DNA from: Mastigamoeba balamuthi | Lineage: Eukaryota; Evosea; Mastigamoebida; Mastigamoebidae | Direction of reading: 5' to 3' | Assembly (NCBI GenBank): GCA_902651635.1 | Contig: CACRSC010000075.1 | Coordinates: forward strand, 474,244-538,243 | DNA: 64,000 nt | Shown: piece by piece, positions 39,063-51,300 of the stretch | Numbering within the stretch: the stretch's first letter is position 1 | Layout: each line of letters starts with the position of its first letter | Translations under genes and position numbers: made by a program | Notes under the pieces: model-generated | Seen by the model: the letters and a program-made list of their open reading frames with translations, nothing else | Database searches by the model: none | Told to the model about the DNA's origin: nothing

Positions 39063-42000
39063 ATGCCCAGGCCACCCCTCCAGCCCGCGGACGCTCTCAG
39101 CGGCTCCCTGTGCTCTCCCGTGCGCATGCTGCTGCTGCTGCTGCTGCTGCTCGCTGCGTGCTGTGCACGGGCCGCAGAGAGCTACCCGGCGGTGAGCAGC
39201 AGGTGCGCCACGCAGGGCGACCTGGTCATCGGGCTCTCGGCAGACAACTCGACCATGCAGCGCAACGCTGCCGCAGGCCTCCGCGCGGCCATCGACGAGA
39301 TCCGCCAGGTCACCAAGCTGCCCCTGACGCTCCTGCAGCTCAACCACACGGACGAGGTACGCCGGAAGCTCTCGGCTGTCCTCCCCTCCTCCAAGAGATC
39401 GGAACTCTCTTTTTGAAATTCGCCATCCGCGAGCGCCGTCGCTGCTGACGCGGTGACCCCGACGCCTGCAGGAAGGCCTCGCCGACAACGTCGTGACTCT
39501 CGTGACCGAGGGCTGTGCGTTCGTCGCGGTGGGGCGTCCGGGGACCAGCCTCATCGAGGAGCGCGTGCTGGCGACGCTGAGGCACTACAACGTGCCCCTC
39601 GTGGGCGCCCTCTCTGGCAACGAGGGCCTCCGCAACACCAGGAATCACACGGGGCTGTTCTACTACAGAGGTGCCCGCACGCCCCGCCGTAACTCTTCCG
39701 ACTCTGTCGATTCGGGCGGTTTCAGAAGCAAGGCCGAAATTGACTCCTGCGAACGAACAGGAGCGAAGGTGCGGCTGCCGCTGGTGGTCAACGTCCGGGC
39801 GTCTGGAAGCGACGAGATCAACTTGGTTCTGCAGGATCTGGTGCGCGACTGGGGGTCGCTGGGCTCGGTGTCGCTGCTGGCGCACAACACGCCCTTCGGC
39901 AACTGGACCCGCGACTACATCAACAGCGTCCTCAGCTTCTTTGCCCTCCAGAACACGCTCCACACGACCGCCCTGCTCGGCGCAAACCGGTAAGAACCAC
40001 CCCTCTCTGGTAGCACTGACGGCGCGTAGTATAACGGACAGGGACGTCGAGGTGGCCGCCACGCAGCTCTTCCCCGCGGGAAAGGAACCCCCAAAGTCGA
40101 TCGTCGTGTGTACGATGGCTGGCCCCACGTGGCGGCTGGTCCGGTGGCTGGCGCACAGCGGGCACGCCAATGTGACGCTCTACCTCCTCTCGTGGGCCTC
40201 TGCTGCGGGGTTCAACGAGAAGCTCGACGCCGATTCCGAGACGCGTGCGCTGCTCGTGCGCCACCGCATCGAGATGCGCTTCACGCAGAGCATGCCCTTC
40301 CCCAGGCCCTCTTCCGAGGAGCTCGCCACCTCATCGTCGCTTCTGTGGCGGTTCAGCAAGTCCGCTGTGCGCGCCAGGACGCACGCGGCGCTGGAGGGGT
40401 ACCTGACGGGCTGGTTCATCTACGAGGTCGCCCAGCAGTCGGTCAACCGCCACGGCCTCCCGCTGACACGCAGCGACTTCCTCTCGACGGTTTTCATCGA
40501 CGTGCGGACGTTCAACGTGCTGGACATGACGCTGGGACCCTACGGCGACGGCGGCATCAGCGGCGTGTCACAGCAGGCAGAGAGTGAGGCCTGCAACCAG
40601 GGGGTCCACGAGTTGTACATGACGCGCTTCGAGGCCTCCAACAGCTCTCTCTCTCCGATGCCCGACAGGTCGCTGCACTTCAAGGACTGCAAGACGCCGA
40701 GGCTGTCTTCCTCCCGTGAGGTCACTCTGGTGGGCATGACTGTTGCCAGGGGGTCCTCTGAGGACTCTCAAGTCTACGATGGCCTGCTGGGTGCCATGCG
40801 GTTCCATAACCAGCTCGCAAAGGACGCAGTGGTACTCAAAGTGGAAGACGGGGACTCTGTGCAAGCTGCCAAGAGCTGGAATGATACCAATGTCGTAGCT
40901 GTGGTCAGTCCTCGCATAGGCAGCCCCGAGGAAGCCACTGTGTTCTCACGGTACGCCCTGGTGAATCCCACGCCTGGCTATCACGCCCTCCGACGTCCCT
41001 TCAACAAGTGAGCTGCGCCAGCTTCCTCCCATCCTGATTGGCTCTGACAGCGTAGCAGGATGATCATCAACCTGTTCCCTACTGCGACAGACGAGGCCGT
41101 CGCTGCGTTCCAGTTCTTCCGGAAAATGGAAGTTCGCAGCGTCGCAGTTGTCCACAATGGTAACGACTCGCATGCCATCGAATGCTATAAGGCCATCAAC
41201 AATTGGGCAGACAAATCGGTATGCACAGTTCTTCAGCAATTTAATAATGGCGGTTCTAACATTTTGGTGCCCAGAGAATTGATGTCAAAGAATGCGAGGG
41301 AGATGCGGTGGCTTGCATAAATCAATGGAACGGTTCCGTTGGGGCCTTTTTCGTGGTGGGCGGCAGTCTCAGCTGGATGCAGATACGTGGCGTCCGGTCT
41401 CTGCTGCTCCTCAACTCGCAGGTGGACACGGCGCCCAGTCTCATGCTCGACACCGACGCTGCGACGCGGAACATGACCTACAGCCTACGCGTGTCTCCGC
41501 CGTACTCCAACTTCACCGGGACCGAGACTGGCTACAACTACATTTCGTCCATGAGGAACAATGGGCCCAGCGCCAGGTCGTTCGAGAGCTTCTTTGTCGG
41601 CGAGTTCCTCTCCCAAATCGTCACAGCTGCGCGGAAAAAGACCGGAGGCAAGCCGATAACGGCAAATGACCTCGTCAACATCGTGTACACCACCACGTTC
41701 GAAATAGGGCCAGTGGTGGTACAGGGATTCAGGGAATCATCTACTGCCCTGGAGAGCTGCAATCAGGGCCTCGACACGGTCTACGTAGTGAGGGAGGAGG
41801 GCCTGCGCATATCACATATGTTCCACGTGGGCAACTGCGGGAGGGACTACATCATAGGGGAGAAGGTCCCAACACCGAGGAGCTTCACCGCCCTGATAGT
41901 GGGCCTCGGAGTTGGGCTGGGAGCTGCATTTCTCCTCTGCACTATCGCGTCCGCAATTGCCGTATGGCGAACAGTACGTATCTGGGAGAGTGTCGGCACC

Positions 42001-43284
42001 GCTAACACCGGAGGTCAGAGGACAGTGGAGTTCTTCGAAATCAGAAGAGCGGAACTGGAGCTGGGGCAGTGCGTCTGTCAGGGCCACTGCGGCTCCATCT
42101 ACGCTGCCGACTGGCACGGCACGCCTGTGTCGGTCCGCGTGATCGACAAGAGGGCGACGCCCAAGGAGGACCTGCGGATCATCAAGGAGGAGGTGCTGCT
42201 GCTGCACAAGCTGCACCACCCCAACCTCCTCATGCTCATGGGCTACTGCGAGACCCGATCCGACCTCCTCGTCGTCACCGAGGACATGACGGGGACCCTC
42301 GGCAACTTCCTTCTCAGGGAGAAGCGCAATGCCAACATGTTCTCTCTGGTCGCCTTGGCATTCGTATGTCATCCTCTTCATTAGTTGATACCAACTGATC
42401 AACAATCACAGGACGTTGTCAAGGGGATTGCGTACCTGCACTCGTGCAAGCCACCGATCGTCCACGGCAGCATCTGCACTCACAATCTCCTCGTACATCT
42501 GGCCAACAGGGCATCATCACTTGCTGACAATCCAATCAGATGGACGCCAAGGGGACTGTGAAGGTGGCGGACTTCTGGTACAGCAACAAGAGGGGCGCCT
42601 TCTCGGCGTCGGGAAGCGGCAGGTCGCTGAAGAGGGCAGCGTGGCAGCCGCCAGAGGTGATTGCTGGCACGTTCCTGACTCCAGCGACCGACGTCTACGC
42701 CTTCGGAATCGTCCTCTGGGAGCTCATCGCGCCCATAGACATGGCCCAGCATCACTCCTCTGCTTCGTCCGATGCTCTGTCGGAGCCACCATCCACCCAG
42801 TCGTCCACGGCTGACGGAATGCTGAGTGTGGGCATCGGTGGCATCATCGAGCTGCAGGGCACTCAGCTGGGGCCCCCGGATATACCGCCGGACGCGTCAC
42901 CAGAGGTGGCCGACCTGCTGGAGCGGTGCTGGCAGACGCAGCCCGAGAGACGCCCCTCCATCTTCCAGATCCTGCGCAACTGGCCCACCACGTTCTCCGT
43001 GAGCACAGCATGCGCCGCCTGACTCCTCGAAGCTCACACCGTCGCAGTCGCTGGGAGCATTCGAGATACCACGCGAGCTGGACCTGGCGTCGGCGGGCAG
43101 CGGCTCAGGGACCTCGCACAAGTCTGGCCACAGCGGTCCCAACAACGGAGAAGCGGGCGCGCAGGAAAGCAAGGAGAGGAACGGGGACGTGACCGACGAG
43201 ATGATCGCGGCGTCGATGCTGTCGATCATGCCGCACAAGGAGGACAGGACGTCGGTTCATGCTCTAGCAGGCTCAGTTGCCTGA
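39063..43284 (+). CDS. Receptor pseudokinase family, copy 4 (intact)
   Basis: The ten exons are 39063-39356, 39472-39670, 39761-39989, 40030-41007, 41059-41218, 41275-41973, 42019-42363, 42412-42492, 42540-42998 and 43048-43284, giving 1226 residues. The in-frame ATG at 39126 ([16 protein letters not shown]) is a good alternative start because it opens directly into the signal peptide. Both ligand-binding-like modules are complete (LEGYLTGWFIYEVAQQ in the first, SFESFFVGEFLSQIV in the second). In the kinase-homology domain the glycine loop is CQGHCGS, VAIK is VSVRVI, HRDLKxxN is HGSICTHN and DFG is DFW. The tail has TDEMIAASMLSIMPHKED. All introns here can be read as GT-AG, including the exon 4 donor that is GC in copies 2 and 3. 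Confidence 0.92.
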
Positions 43285-43872
43285 AGAATGGCTTCGCGTC
43301 TGGCAGTGGCAGTCGGATTGCTAGGGATGCTTCGCATTCGGGAGTTATGTCCGAGACACTGCTGATAGCTCTCAAACATTGAGGGACTCTAGACGTCCTC
43401 CTACTTTTCAGATTATTGGTCATTTTTCGAACAAGATTGCTTAATTCCAAGAATTCGGATCTCGGTCCGCAGTTTCCTCATGAGAGCCATTCAATCTCCC
43501 CTCCCTCTGTCATTGCCGCTTCTATTGCTGCTTCTCGCTAATACATGTTGGGAGCTGGCTGCTCCCATTGCGTGCTCCGTGCTGCGTCTCGCTCGCAGTT
43601 TGCTAATTATGCTGCATGGCGGACCTTTCTGAACCGAGCAGCGAAAATGTAGTAGCTGTCCCAGAAGCAGATTCAATTGTCCTCATACACTCGGCCACAG
43701 TAGACCATTTAGTCACCAGTGCATATGTTTTGTTCAGAGCAATCGCACCTTACTTGCACTGGTGATATGCTCAATGGAACAACGCAATTCAGGAAACGTC
43801 ACCTTCACCTTCACCCCACTCCTTAATCAAACAGCAGACGCCTTCAGCACACTGCTCCAGCCCACCCGCTGA
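43285..43872. other. Intergenic, AT-richer, no gene
   Basis: Short frames only. Base composition drops clearly in GC relative to the receptor exons on each side. It probably contains the terminator of copy 4 and the promoter of copy 5; no repeat is seen. Confidence 0.6.
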
Positions 43873-46800
43873 ATGCACGCTCACAGGTTTTTGCTAATCT
43901 CTCGTGCCTATTTGCTTCTCGTTCTAGCTGTCCGGGTGGCAGCGGGTACGGCAGAAGCATCGCCAGAGGGAAGCAGCGGCAGCAGCAGCAGCAGCAGCAG
44001 TGAGAGCTACCCTGCTGTGGGCGGAAGGTGTGCCACCCTGGCAGACATTGTAGTCGGGTTCTCGGCAGACGGCTCCTCCATGCAGCGCAACTTCGCCGAG
44101 GGCCTCCGTGCAGCCATCGACGAAACCCGCCCCATCACCACGCTGCCCCTGACGCTCGTTCGGCTCAACCACACGGGCGGGGTCCGCAAGCCCTACAGAC
44201 CAGCGATTGGAATCGCCTTTTGAAATTTGCCTTACCCGCGAGTATGACCGCTTCTGCCCGCCCCTCCCTTGCCTCAGCCGGGCCTGGCAGACAACGTCAA
44301 GGAGCTCGTGGCACACCAGTGCGCGTTCGTGGTCGTCGGACGCCCGGGGGCCGCGCCGACAGAGAGGAGAATTATGGCGACGCTGGAGCACTACAACGTC
44401 CCCATCGTGACCGCCCTGACCGGCAGCGAGGCGCTCCGCCACACGCAGAGCCACGCGGGCCTCTTTCTCCGCAACGGTGAGCGCCTTCGCCCCCTTCTGG
44501 GGCGCCACAGCCCTCGTGAGTGCCTCTCGATGTGCTGTCTCTCGGTGTGGGGGAACACCGCGGAATTTGCGCCTCGCTGGCTCAGAGTCCAAACGTCCAC
44601 GGCAGGGGCGGCGGTGCGGCTGCCGCTGGTCATCAACGTGCGGGCATCCGGGGGCGACGAGATCAACGCAGTGCTGCAGGTGCTATCGCGCGAATGGGAG
44701 TCGCTGGACTCGGTGGCGGTGGTGGCCCACGACTCGCCGTTCGGGAGGTTCTCGCGCAACTACACGGCGGCCATGCTCGGCGTCATCTCGGCTCACGCCT
44801 CGCTGCGTTCCTACGCCTATCTGGCCCACGAGTGCGCTTCCCCCACACCGGGCCGCCAGTGCGATGGCCTCACCGCGCTCTGGGATGCAAGGCCCTCGGA
44901 CAGGCAGGTCGACGAGGCCGGGAAGGCGCTGTTCCCCGCAGGAAAGGAACCGCCAAAGTCGATTATCTTATGCACGTTCGTCAACTCCACGCGGCTGCTC
45001 GTCCGGTGGCTGGCGCACAGCGGGCACACCAACGTCACGCTCTACCTCCTCTCGCTGACTTCGGCTTCGGGCATCAACGAGATGCTCGACAGCGACCCCC
45101 AGACCCGCGCGCTGCTCCTGCGCAACGGCATCTCGTTCTTCTTCACGCAGAGCATGCCCTTCCCTACGCCCGCCGCCGACAGACTCGCCACCGCGTCGTC
45201 GCTGCTGCGGCGGTTCAACGACAACAGAGCGGTGAGGTTAAAGACGCACGCGGCACTGGAGGGGTACCTGACGGGCTGGTTCATCTACGAGGTCGCCCAG
45301 CAGTCAGTCAACCGCCACGGCCTCCCGCTGACGCGCGGCGACTTCCTCTCTACGGTGTTCGTCGACGTTCGGACGTTCAACGTGCTGGACGTGGTGCTGG
45401 GGCCCTACGGCGATGGCGGCCTCAGTGGTGTGTCGCGGCAGACCGAGCAGCAGGCGTGCAACCAGGGCGTCCACGAGGTCTTCGTGACGCGGTTCGACCC
45501 GGCATCTGGCGAGCTCTCACAGCTGCCGGGGTCGTCGCTACGCTTCCCCGGATGCAATACCCCGAGGCCGTCGTCTTCTGGAGCGGCCACTCAGGTGGGC
45601 ATCGCCATCTCCCGCGGGTCTGCTCGCGACAACGCAGCGCGCGCGGGGCTTCTGGGAGCCATCCGGCACCGCAGCTCTCTATCGGGGGCAGCGAGCGCCA
45701 TTGTGCTGCGGACAGCCACCGGAGACGCCATCCAAGCAGCGCAGCTGTGGAAGGGCACAGGCCTGGTGGGCCTCGTCAACCAGCACCTCGAGACCAGCTC
45801 TGCTGCCCGGAACCTCTCGCAGTGCGTACTCATCAGCCCCACGCCTGGCTACCACGAGCTACGGCGCCCGTTTAGAAGGTGAGTGCGCCACTACCTCATT
45901 GGTCCCGGGGGTGGACAGCGCTGACCACCATGACCAGGAACATCGTCAACCTGTTCCCCTCGGCCACGGACGAGGCCGTAGCTGCGTTCCTGTTCTTTCA
46001 GAAGACGGGCGTTCGCAACGTCACCGTGATCGTCAATGGAAATAGCTCGCATGCGGCCGAGTGCGCTTCAGCGGTGAACATGTACTCCAACAGATCCGTG
46101 AGCAACCTCCGGACTCTCATTTATTGCTCATCTCTGTTCTGCTCTCCTGACTTCTCACTGCTGTGGCGGTGGTTGTGCACTGCCCGAGTGCAGGGAATGA
46201 CAGTCATCTCAGTCACGAGTAACGCAGCGGAGTACATCCGCAGTTCGCAGGGCACTGCCGAGGCGTTTTTCGTTCTGGGCGGCACCTTCGATGCCTGCCG
46301 GCTCGGTGGCGTCAGGGCTGTGCTGCTCCTCAACTCGCAAGTGGACGTCGTGCCCGGCAGCCCGGACGGGCCCAACTCACTCAACGACAATCTAGCATTC
46401 CGCCTGAGCGTGTCGCCGCCACTATCCAACTTCTCCGCGACCTCTGAACTGCGTACGGACTTCACAGAGTGGGTGTCGTCCGAGGACGCCAACGGCAGAT
46501 CGTTCGAGAGTTTCTTCGTGGGCCGGTTCCTCTGCCAGGTCATCGACGCCGCCCTCGATCGCAGGAAACGCGGACGCGAGCCGGTAACGACAGAGGACGT
46601 CCTGGACGTTGTGTACTCGGGGAGCACGTTCGAGATAGAGGGCGTCGTCGTGGGGCCCTTCACGGACTCGAGCAACGACACGCTGCTGAACTGCAACCAG
46701 GGCCTCGACACTGTCTACGTTGTCCAGGGGCTCTCGGCACGGCGCGTCGTCCACTCGTTCCACGTCGGCCGCTGCGGGCGAGACTACGTGACCACAAGTA

Positions 46801-48136
46801 CGTCGTTGCCCATGAAGGAGCGGCTCATCTACCTCTGGGTCGGTCTCGCTCTCGCTCTTGTTCTCGCTATCTGCGCGGTTGCTCTACTGGCTATGTGGCG
46901 ATCGGTGCGAAAGGCTGTCGGGCCCGCTCGCTGTCTCACTGGGCGCTGCGTCAACACAGAGGAGGGGAGCAACGTTCATCAACATCCGCAAGGCAGAAAT
47001 CGAGCTGGGGATGTGCTTTGGCAAAGGGTTGTTCGGGTCGATCTACATGGCCGACTGGCACGGGACGCCGGTGGTGGTGGTGGTTGTCGACAAGAAGGCC
47101 GCTACCAACGATGGCCTGAGGCAACTCAAGAGCGAGGCGCTGATGCTGCAGCACCACCACCATCCCAACCTCGTGATGCTCGTGGGCTATTGCGAGACCC
47201 GCAGTGAGCTCCTTATTGTCACCGAGTTCACTGAAGGCGGAATCCTCGACGACTTCGTTCTCACGCAGAAGCGCTTCACCGACGCCTACGCTCTCGCTGC
47301 AATGGCATTCGTGAGCTCTTGATTCTCCCGCACTGCAGTGACGCCTCGTGTTTAGGACGTCGTCAAGGGGATTGCGTACCTTCATTCCTGCAAGCCGCCC
47401 ATTGTCCATGGCCGCATCTGCACCCACAGCCTTCTCGTGCGCATGATTGGCAGTAACGTTTTTGAACTCAGACGACCTGCTCCCATCAGATCGATGGCAA
47501 AGGGACGGTGAAGGTCTCGAACTTCTGGTTCAGCAACAAGAAGGGAATACTGGACTCTGTTGGCGGCTCACTGAGAAAGACAGCATGGCAGCCTCCAGAG
47601 GTGGCCACGGGTGGACCGCTGACCCAAGCGACAGACGTCTACGCGTTCGGCATTGTCCTCTGGGAGCTCATCGCTCCCCCCGTTAAGGAAGCTCGTTCCT
47701 TCTCCATGAATTCGGACTCCGCTGGCGGGGCCGCGATCGACACGGGAGAGATTGGAGTTCTCACTGTTAGCCTCGGAGGGGACGTGGAGAAGCAGGGAGC
47801 GCGTGCAGGGCATCCAGAGATACCTCCCAACGCCACGCCAGAGGTCACAGACCTGCTGCAGCGGTGCTGGCAGCAGCAGCCAGAGAGGCGCCCCTCCATC
47901 TTCCAGATCCTTCGCCACTGGCCCACCACATTTGGTGTGCGTAGAACATCGCTTCTGCTTGTGCTCAACACTGTGTGCAGTCGCATGGGGTGTTCGAGGT
48001 CCCGTGCGAGCTCGACTTGGAGTCTCTGGGGAGCGACACAAGCAGCAGTACGCAGCTCGCAGCCAAAAATTCTGTGAGCAGATACACGACTCCTGGAGAG
48101 CCTCGGGTCGAGGAGAGAGCTCCGAGGGGGTTGTGA
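43873..48136 (+). CDS. Receptor pseudokinase family, copy 5 (most degenerate kinase domain)
   Basis: The ten exons are 43873-44181, 44278-44476, 44606-44831, 44892-45878, 45938-46097, 46194-46904, 46960-47310, 47356-47436, 47490-47936 and 47981-48136, giving 1208 residues. A Ser run (AGC repeats) follows the signal peptide. The two ligand-binding-like modules and the transmembrane segment are conserved. The kinase-homology domain departs furthest from an active kinase: VAIK is VVVVVV (Lys to Val), HRD is HGR and the DFG Asp is Asn (NFWFSN). The glycine loop GKGLFGS is kept. The tail is short (SHGVFEVPCELDLESLG) and lacks the SIMP motif shared by the other copies. The exon 4 acceptor is a weak AAG. 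The gene is tail-to-tail with copy 6. Confidence 0.9.
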
Positions 48137-48381
48137 TTCCGATGGCATAGCCCACCCAGACCAGTCTCCCCGGGGCCTATAGTGACAGGGCCGACAGACC
48201 TCGAGGACGATTCTGGCCGTTAGACTGCGTCGGTTCCAAAACGTGATATGATGTCTTGGAATCGCATGTGAGTGACGCGCATACAGTTGATGCATTCTGA
48301 GCTCGCCCAATGTGTATGTGGTAGGTGCGTGTCGTTGCTCCGAGAGCTGGCTGTGTGTGTGCAGAATGGGAGAGGGGGCTC
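48137..48381. other. Convergent 3' intergenic spacer
   Basis: A 245-bp spacer lies between the stops of copies 5 (+) and 6 (-). No gene is seen; it should hold both polyadenylation regions. Confidence 0.6.
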
Positions 48382-51300
48382 TCAGACGTTGTTGTCGGGG
48401 GAGCCCTTGCGTGAGTGTGCCCTCCTGGACGTTGAGGACGAGACAGAGTCCGCCCTGTGCAACACCGGGGCAACAACGCGCTCAGGTGACGCGGCGAGCT
48501 GATTGACGCCACACAGCTCGACCCTGGGCTCCTGGGGCACCTGCATCGCCACCGAGTCGACCTTGAGCGGCATGATCGACATCATCGACGCCAGCTCGTC
48601 GCCGCTCGAGTCGTCCGCCTTGGGCCCCTTGTGGTGCGAGCTGTTGCTCGAGTGCTGCGAGAAGAGACCCGCTGCATTGGCGCTCCCGACTGACTGAATG
48701 AGGTCCTGGGGCACCTCAAACGCTCCAAGCGTCTGTGCGTGTGGCGCGGGTGGTCAGCAACAGTACGGCTGACGTACTCGTGCGAATACTCACAGCGAAT
48801 GTGGTGGGCCAGTTGCGCAGGATCTGGAAGATGGAGGGGCGCCTCTCGGGCTGTGTCTGCCAACACCGCTCCAGCAGGTCGGCCACCTCTGGCGATGCGT
48901 TTGGCGGTATCTCCGGAGGGCCCATTTGGGTGCGGTGCATCTCCACGACGCTGCCCATGTTGAAGCTCAGCATCCCTGGCGACATCGCAGGCGACATCCC
49001 AGGAGACGCCCCGGGCGAGGGTGCTGTAGACGACGGAGCTGAGGAGATCTGGCTGGCAGAGGTGCCGGAGGACGACTGGGTCATCTCTGGGGGCGCGATG
49101 AGCTCCCAGAGGACGATTCCGAAGGCGTAGACGTCGGTCGCCGGCGTCAGGAACGTGCCAGCGATCACCTCTGGCGGCTGCCATGCTGCCCTCTTCAGCG
49201 ACTTGCCGCTTCCCGACGATGAGAAGGCGCCCCTCTTGTTGCTAAACCAGAAGTCCGAAACCTTCACTGTCCCCTTGGAATCGAGCTGGTGAAGGGTAAG
49301 TGCATGTCTGGAACATTTCAGCTCACAAGAAGGTTGAAGGTTGAGATGCAGCCGTGGACAATTGGAGGCTTGCACGAGTGCAGGTACGCAATACCCTTCA
49401 GCACATCCTGAAACAGTCGTGAGACACGTGAATTGCAACTTGGTGCAGCTCACGAAAGCCATGGCGACTAGCGAGTAGACGCTGGCGTAGCGCTTCTCTT
49501 TCCTGAGGTAGTCTGCGAGGGTGCCGCCCTCCATGTACTCTGTGACGACTAGGATGTCCGAGTGGGTCTCGCAGTAGCCCATGAGCATGAGGAGGTTGGG
49601 GTGGTGCAGCTTGTGAAGCAGCAGCACCTCCTCCTTGACCAGTCGCTGGTCCTCCTTGGGGGTCATCTTCTTCTCGATAACTCTGACAGCGACAGTGGTC
49701 CCGTGCCAGTCGGCCATGTACATCGCTCCGAACCGCCCATGGCCGATGCACTGGCCCAGCTCGATCTCGCCTCTCTTGATGATGAAGAACTCAACTATCC
49801 TCTTCTGCAAAAACGAGCTAAGTGCGGTGGAAGTGGAGCAGCTCTGGCTTACTGTCCTCCAGACGACGAGCGCCAGAACGACGATGCAGATGACGGCTCC
49901 ACCGCCGAGACCGATGGAGAGGCCCAGGATCAGGGCCGTATCGTCGCCGTGTGCCACGTGGGTATCCGGGATGGGGTCCGAATCGATGTACCACCTCCCG
50001 CAGTTGCCAACCTCGTAGGACGCGCTCTTCTTCTTGACGATGTTCCCCTGAAGGATGTACACCTTGTCGGAGCCCTGGTTGCAGCACTGGCTCGGGGCCC
50101 CGGGGCAGCTGTCCCTAAAGTGCCCAAACTGGACGCCGTCGACGGTGAAGACACTGCGCTTGTAGATGGCGCTGATCAGCATCTCAGCGGAGATATTCGC
50201 GGCGGGGTTGTCCCCCTTGGCCAGGTCGATGGCCTGCGAGAGGAACCTGCCCGCGATGAAGCCCTGGAACGACGTGGTGTCGGTGCTGTCCGACGAGACC
50301 CACGACGAGTACTCGGAGCGCAGCTGCGACGTGGTGGCGAAGTCGTCCAGCGGCGGGAAGACGCTGAGAGAAAACATGCGGTCCCTCAGCGTCTGGTTCC
50401 ACGAGATGCGCTTCTGGACCGACGCCTGCGAGTTAAGCAGCAGCGCTTTGGCGCTCCACACGACGCTTCTCTCGTCCACGTGGAGCTCGCCACCGAGTAT
50501 CAGGAACCCTACATCTCCTGCGCTTGTGTTTAGGTTCTCCGGCACGTAGTTGAGGGCTTTCTTGTGTGCCCACGTGATGTCGCTGAACGCCTGCACGCTG
50601 TGTCAATTGACATCGGATGCTCGACGGGGATACCCACAGTTTGGTTCTTATCGAGTACCACTCTGAGTCCTTTGACACAATCCTCTGAGTATTCGCTCTC
50701 GGGGTCGTTGTTGACGACGACCAGAGTCTTGACACCAGAGCTATTAAACCAAAGCAGTGCGGCCGCCATCTCGTCATAGGCCGAAGGGAACAGGTTGATG
50801 ATCATCCTGTGCGAAGCGTAGGTAAGCATCGCGCCTGGCAATGCGGGATGGGCTGGCACCTGTTGAAGGGCGACGACCGCGACAGGTTGAAGTAGCCCGG
50901 GAAGGGGGCGATCATAGCTACGCTTCTGAAGTTCTCGATGTACTCGTATTTCCGCAGCTGTGTCACGACGACAGCGATGACACCGCTCTCGTTGAGGTCG
51001 TTGGTGGCGTCTTTGATGGTGCCGTAGCGCGAGCGCAGCAGCATGCTGGTCAGCCCCACAGAGTTGAAGTCGTAGACGGCCCCCAGCAGCCCTACGCGTA
51101 TGGCCGGGTCCTCGCCGTCGTACGAGTCGTCGAAGGAGCCCACGACCGTCATCGAGCTGTCGGTCCACTTGGGGGCCTGGCAGCCCGAGAACTTAAACGT
51201 CTCCGACGCCATAGGAGTCTGCGTGTCGTTGTTGGTGTTGTACTGCGTCATGAAGACCTCGTGGACGCCCTGGTTGCACGAGTCGTTCTCGTTCTGCATG

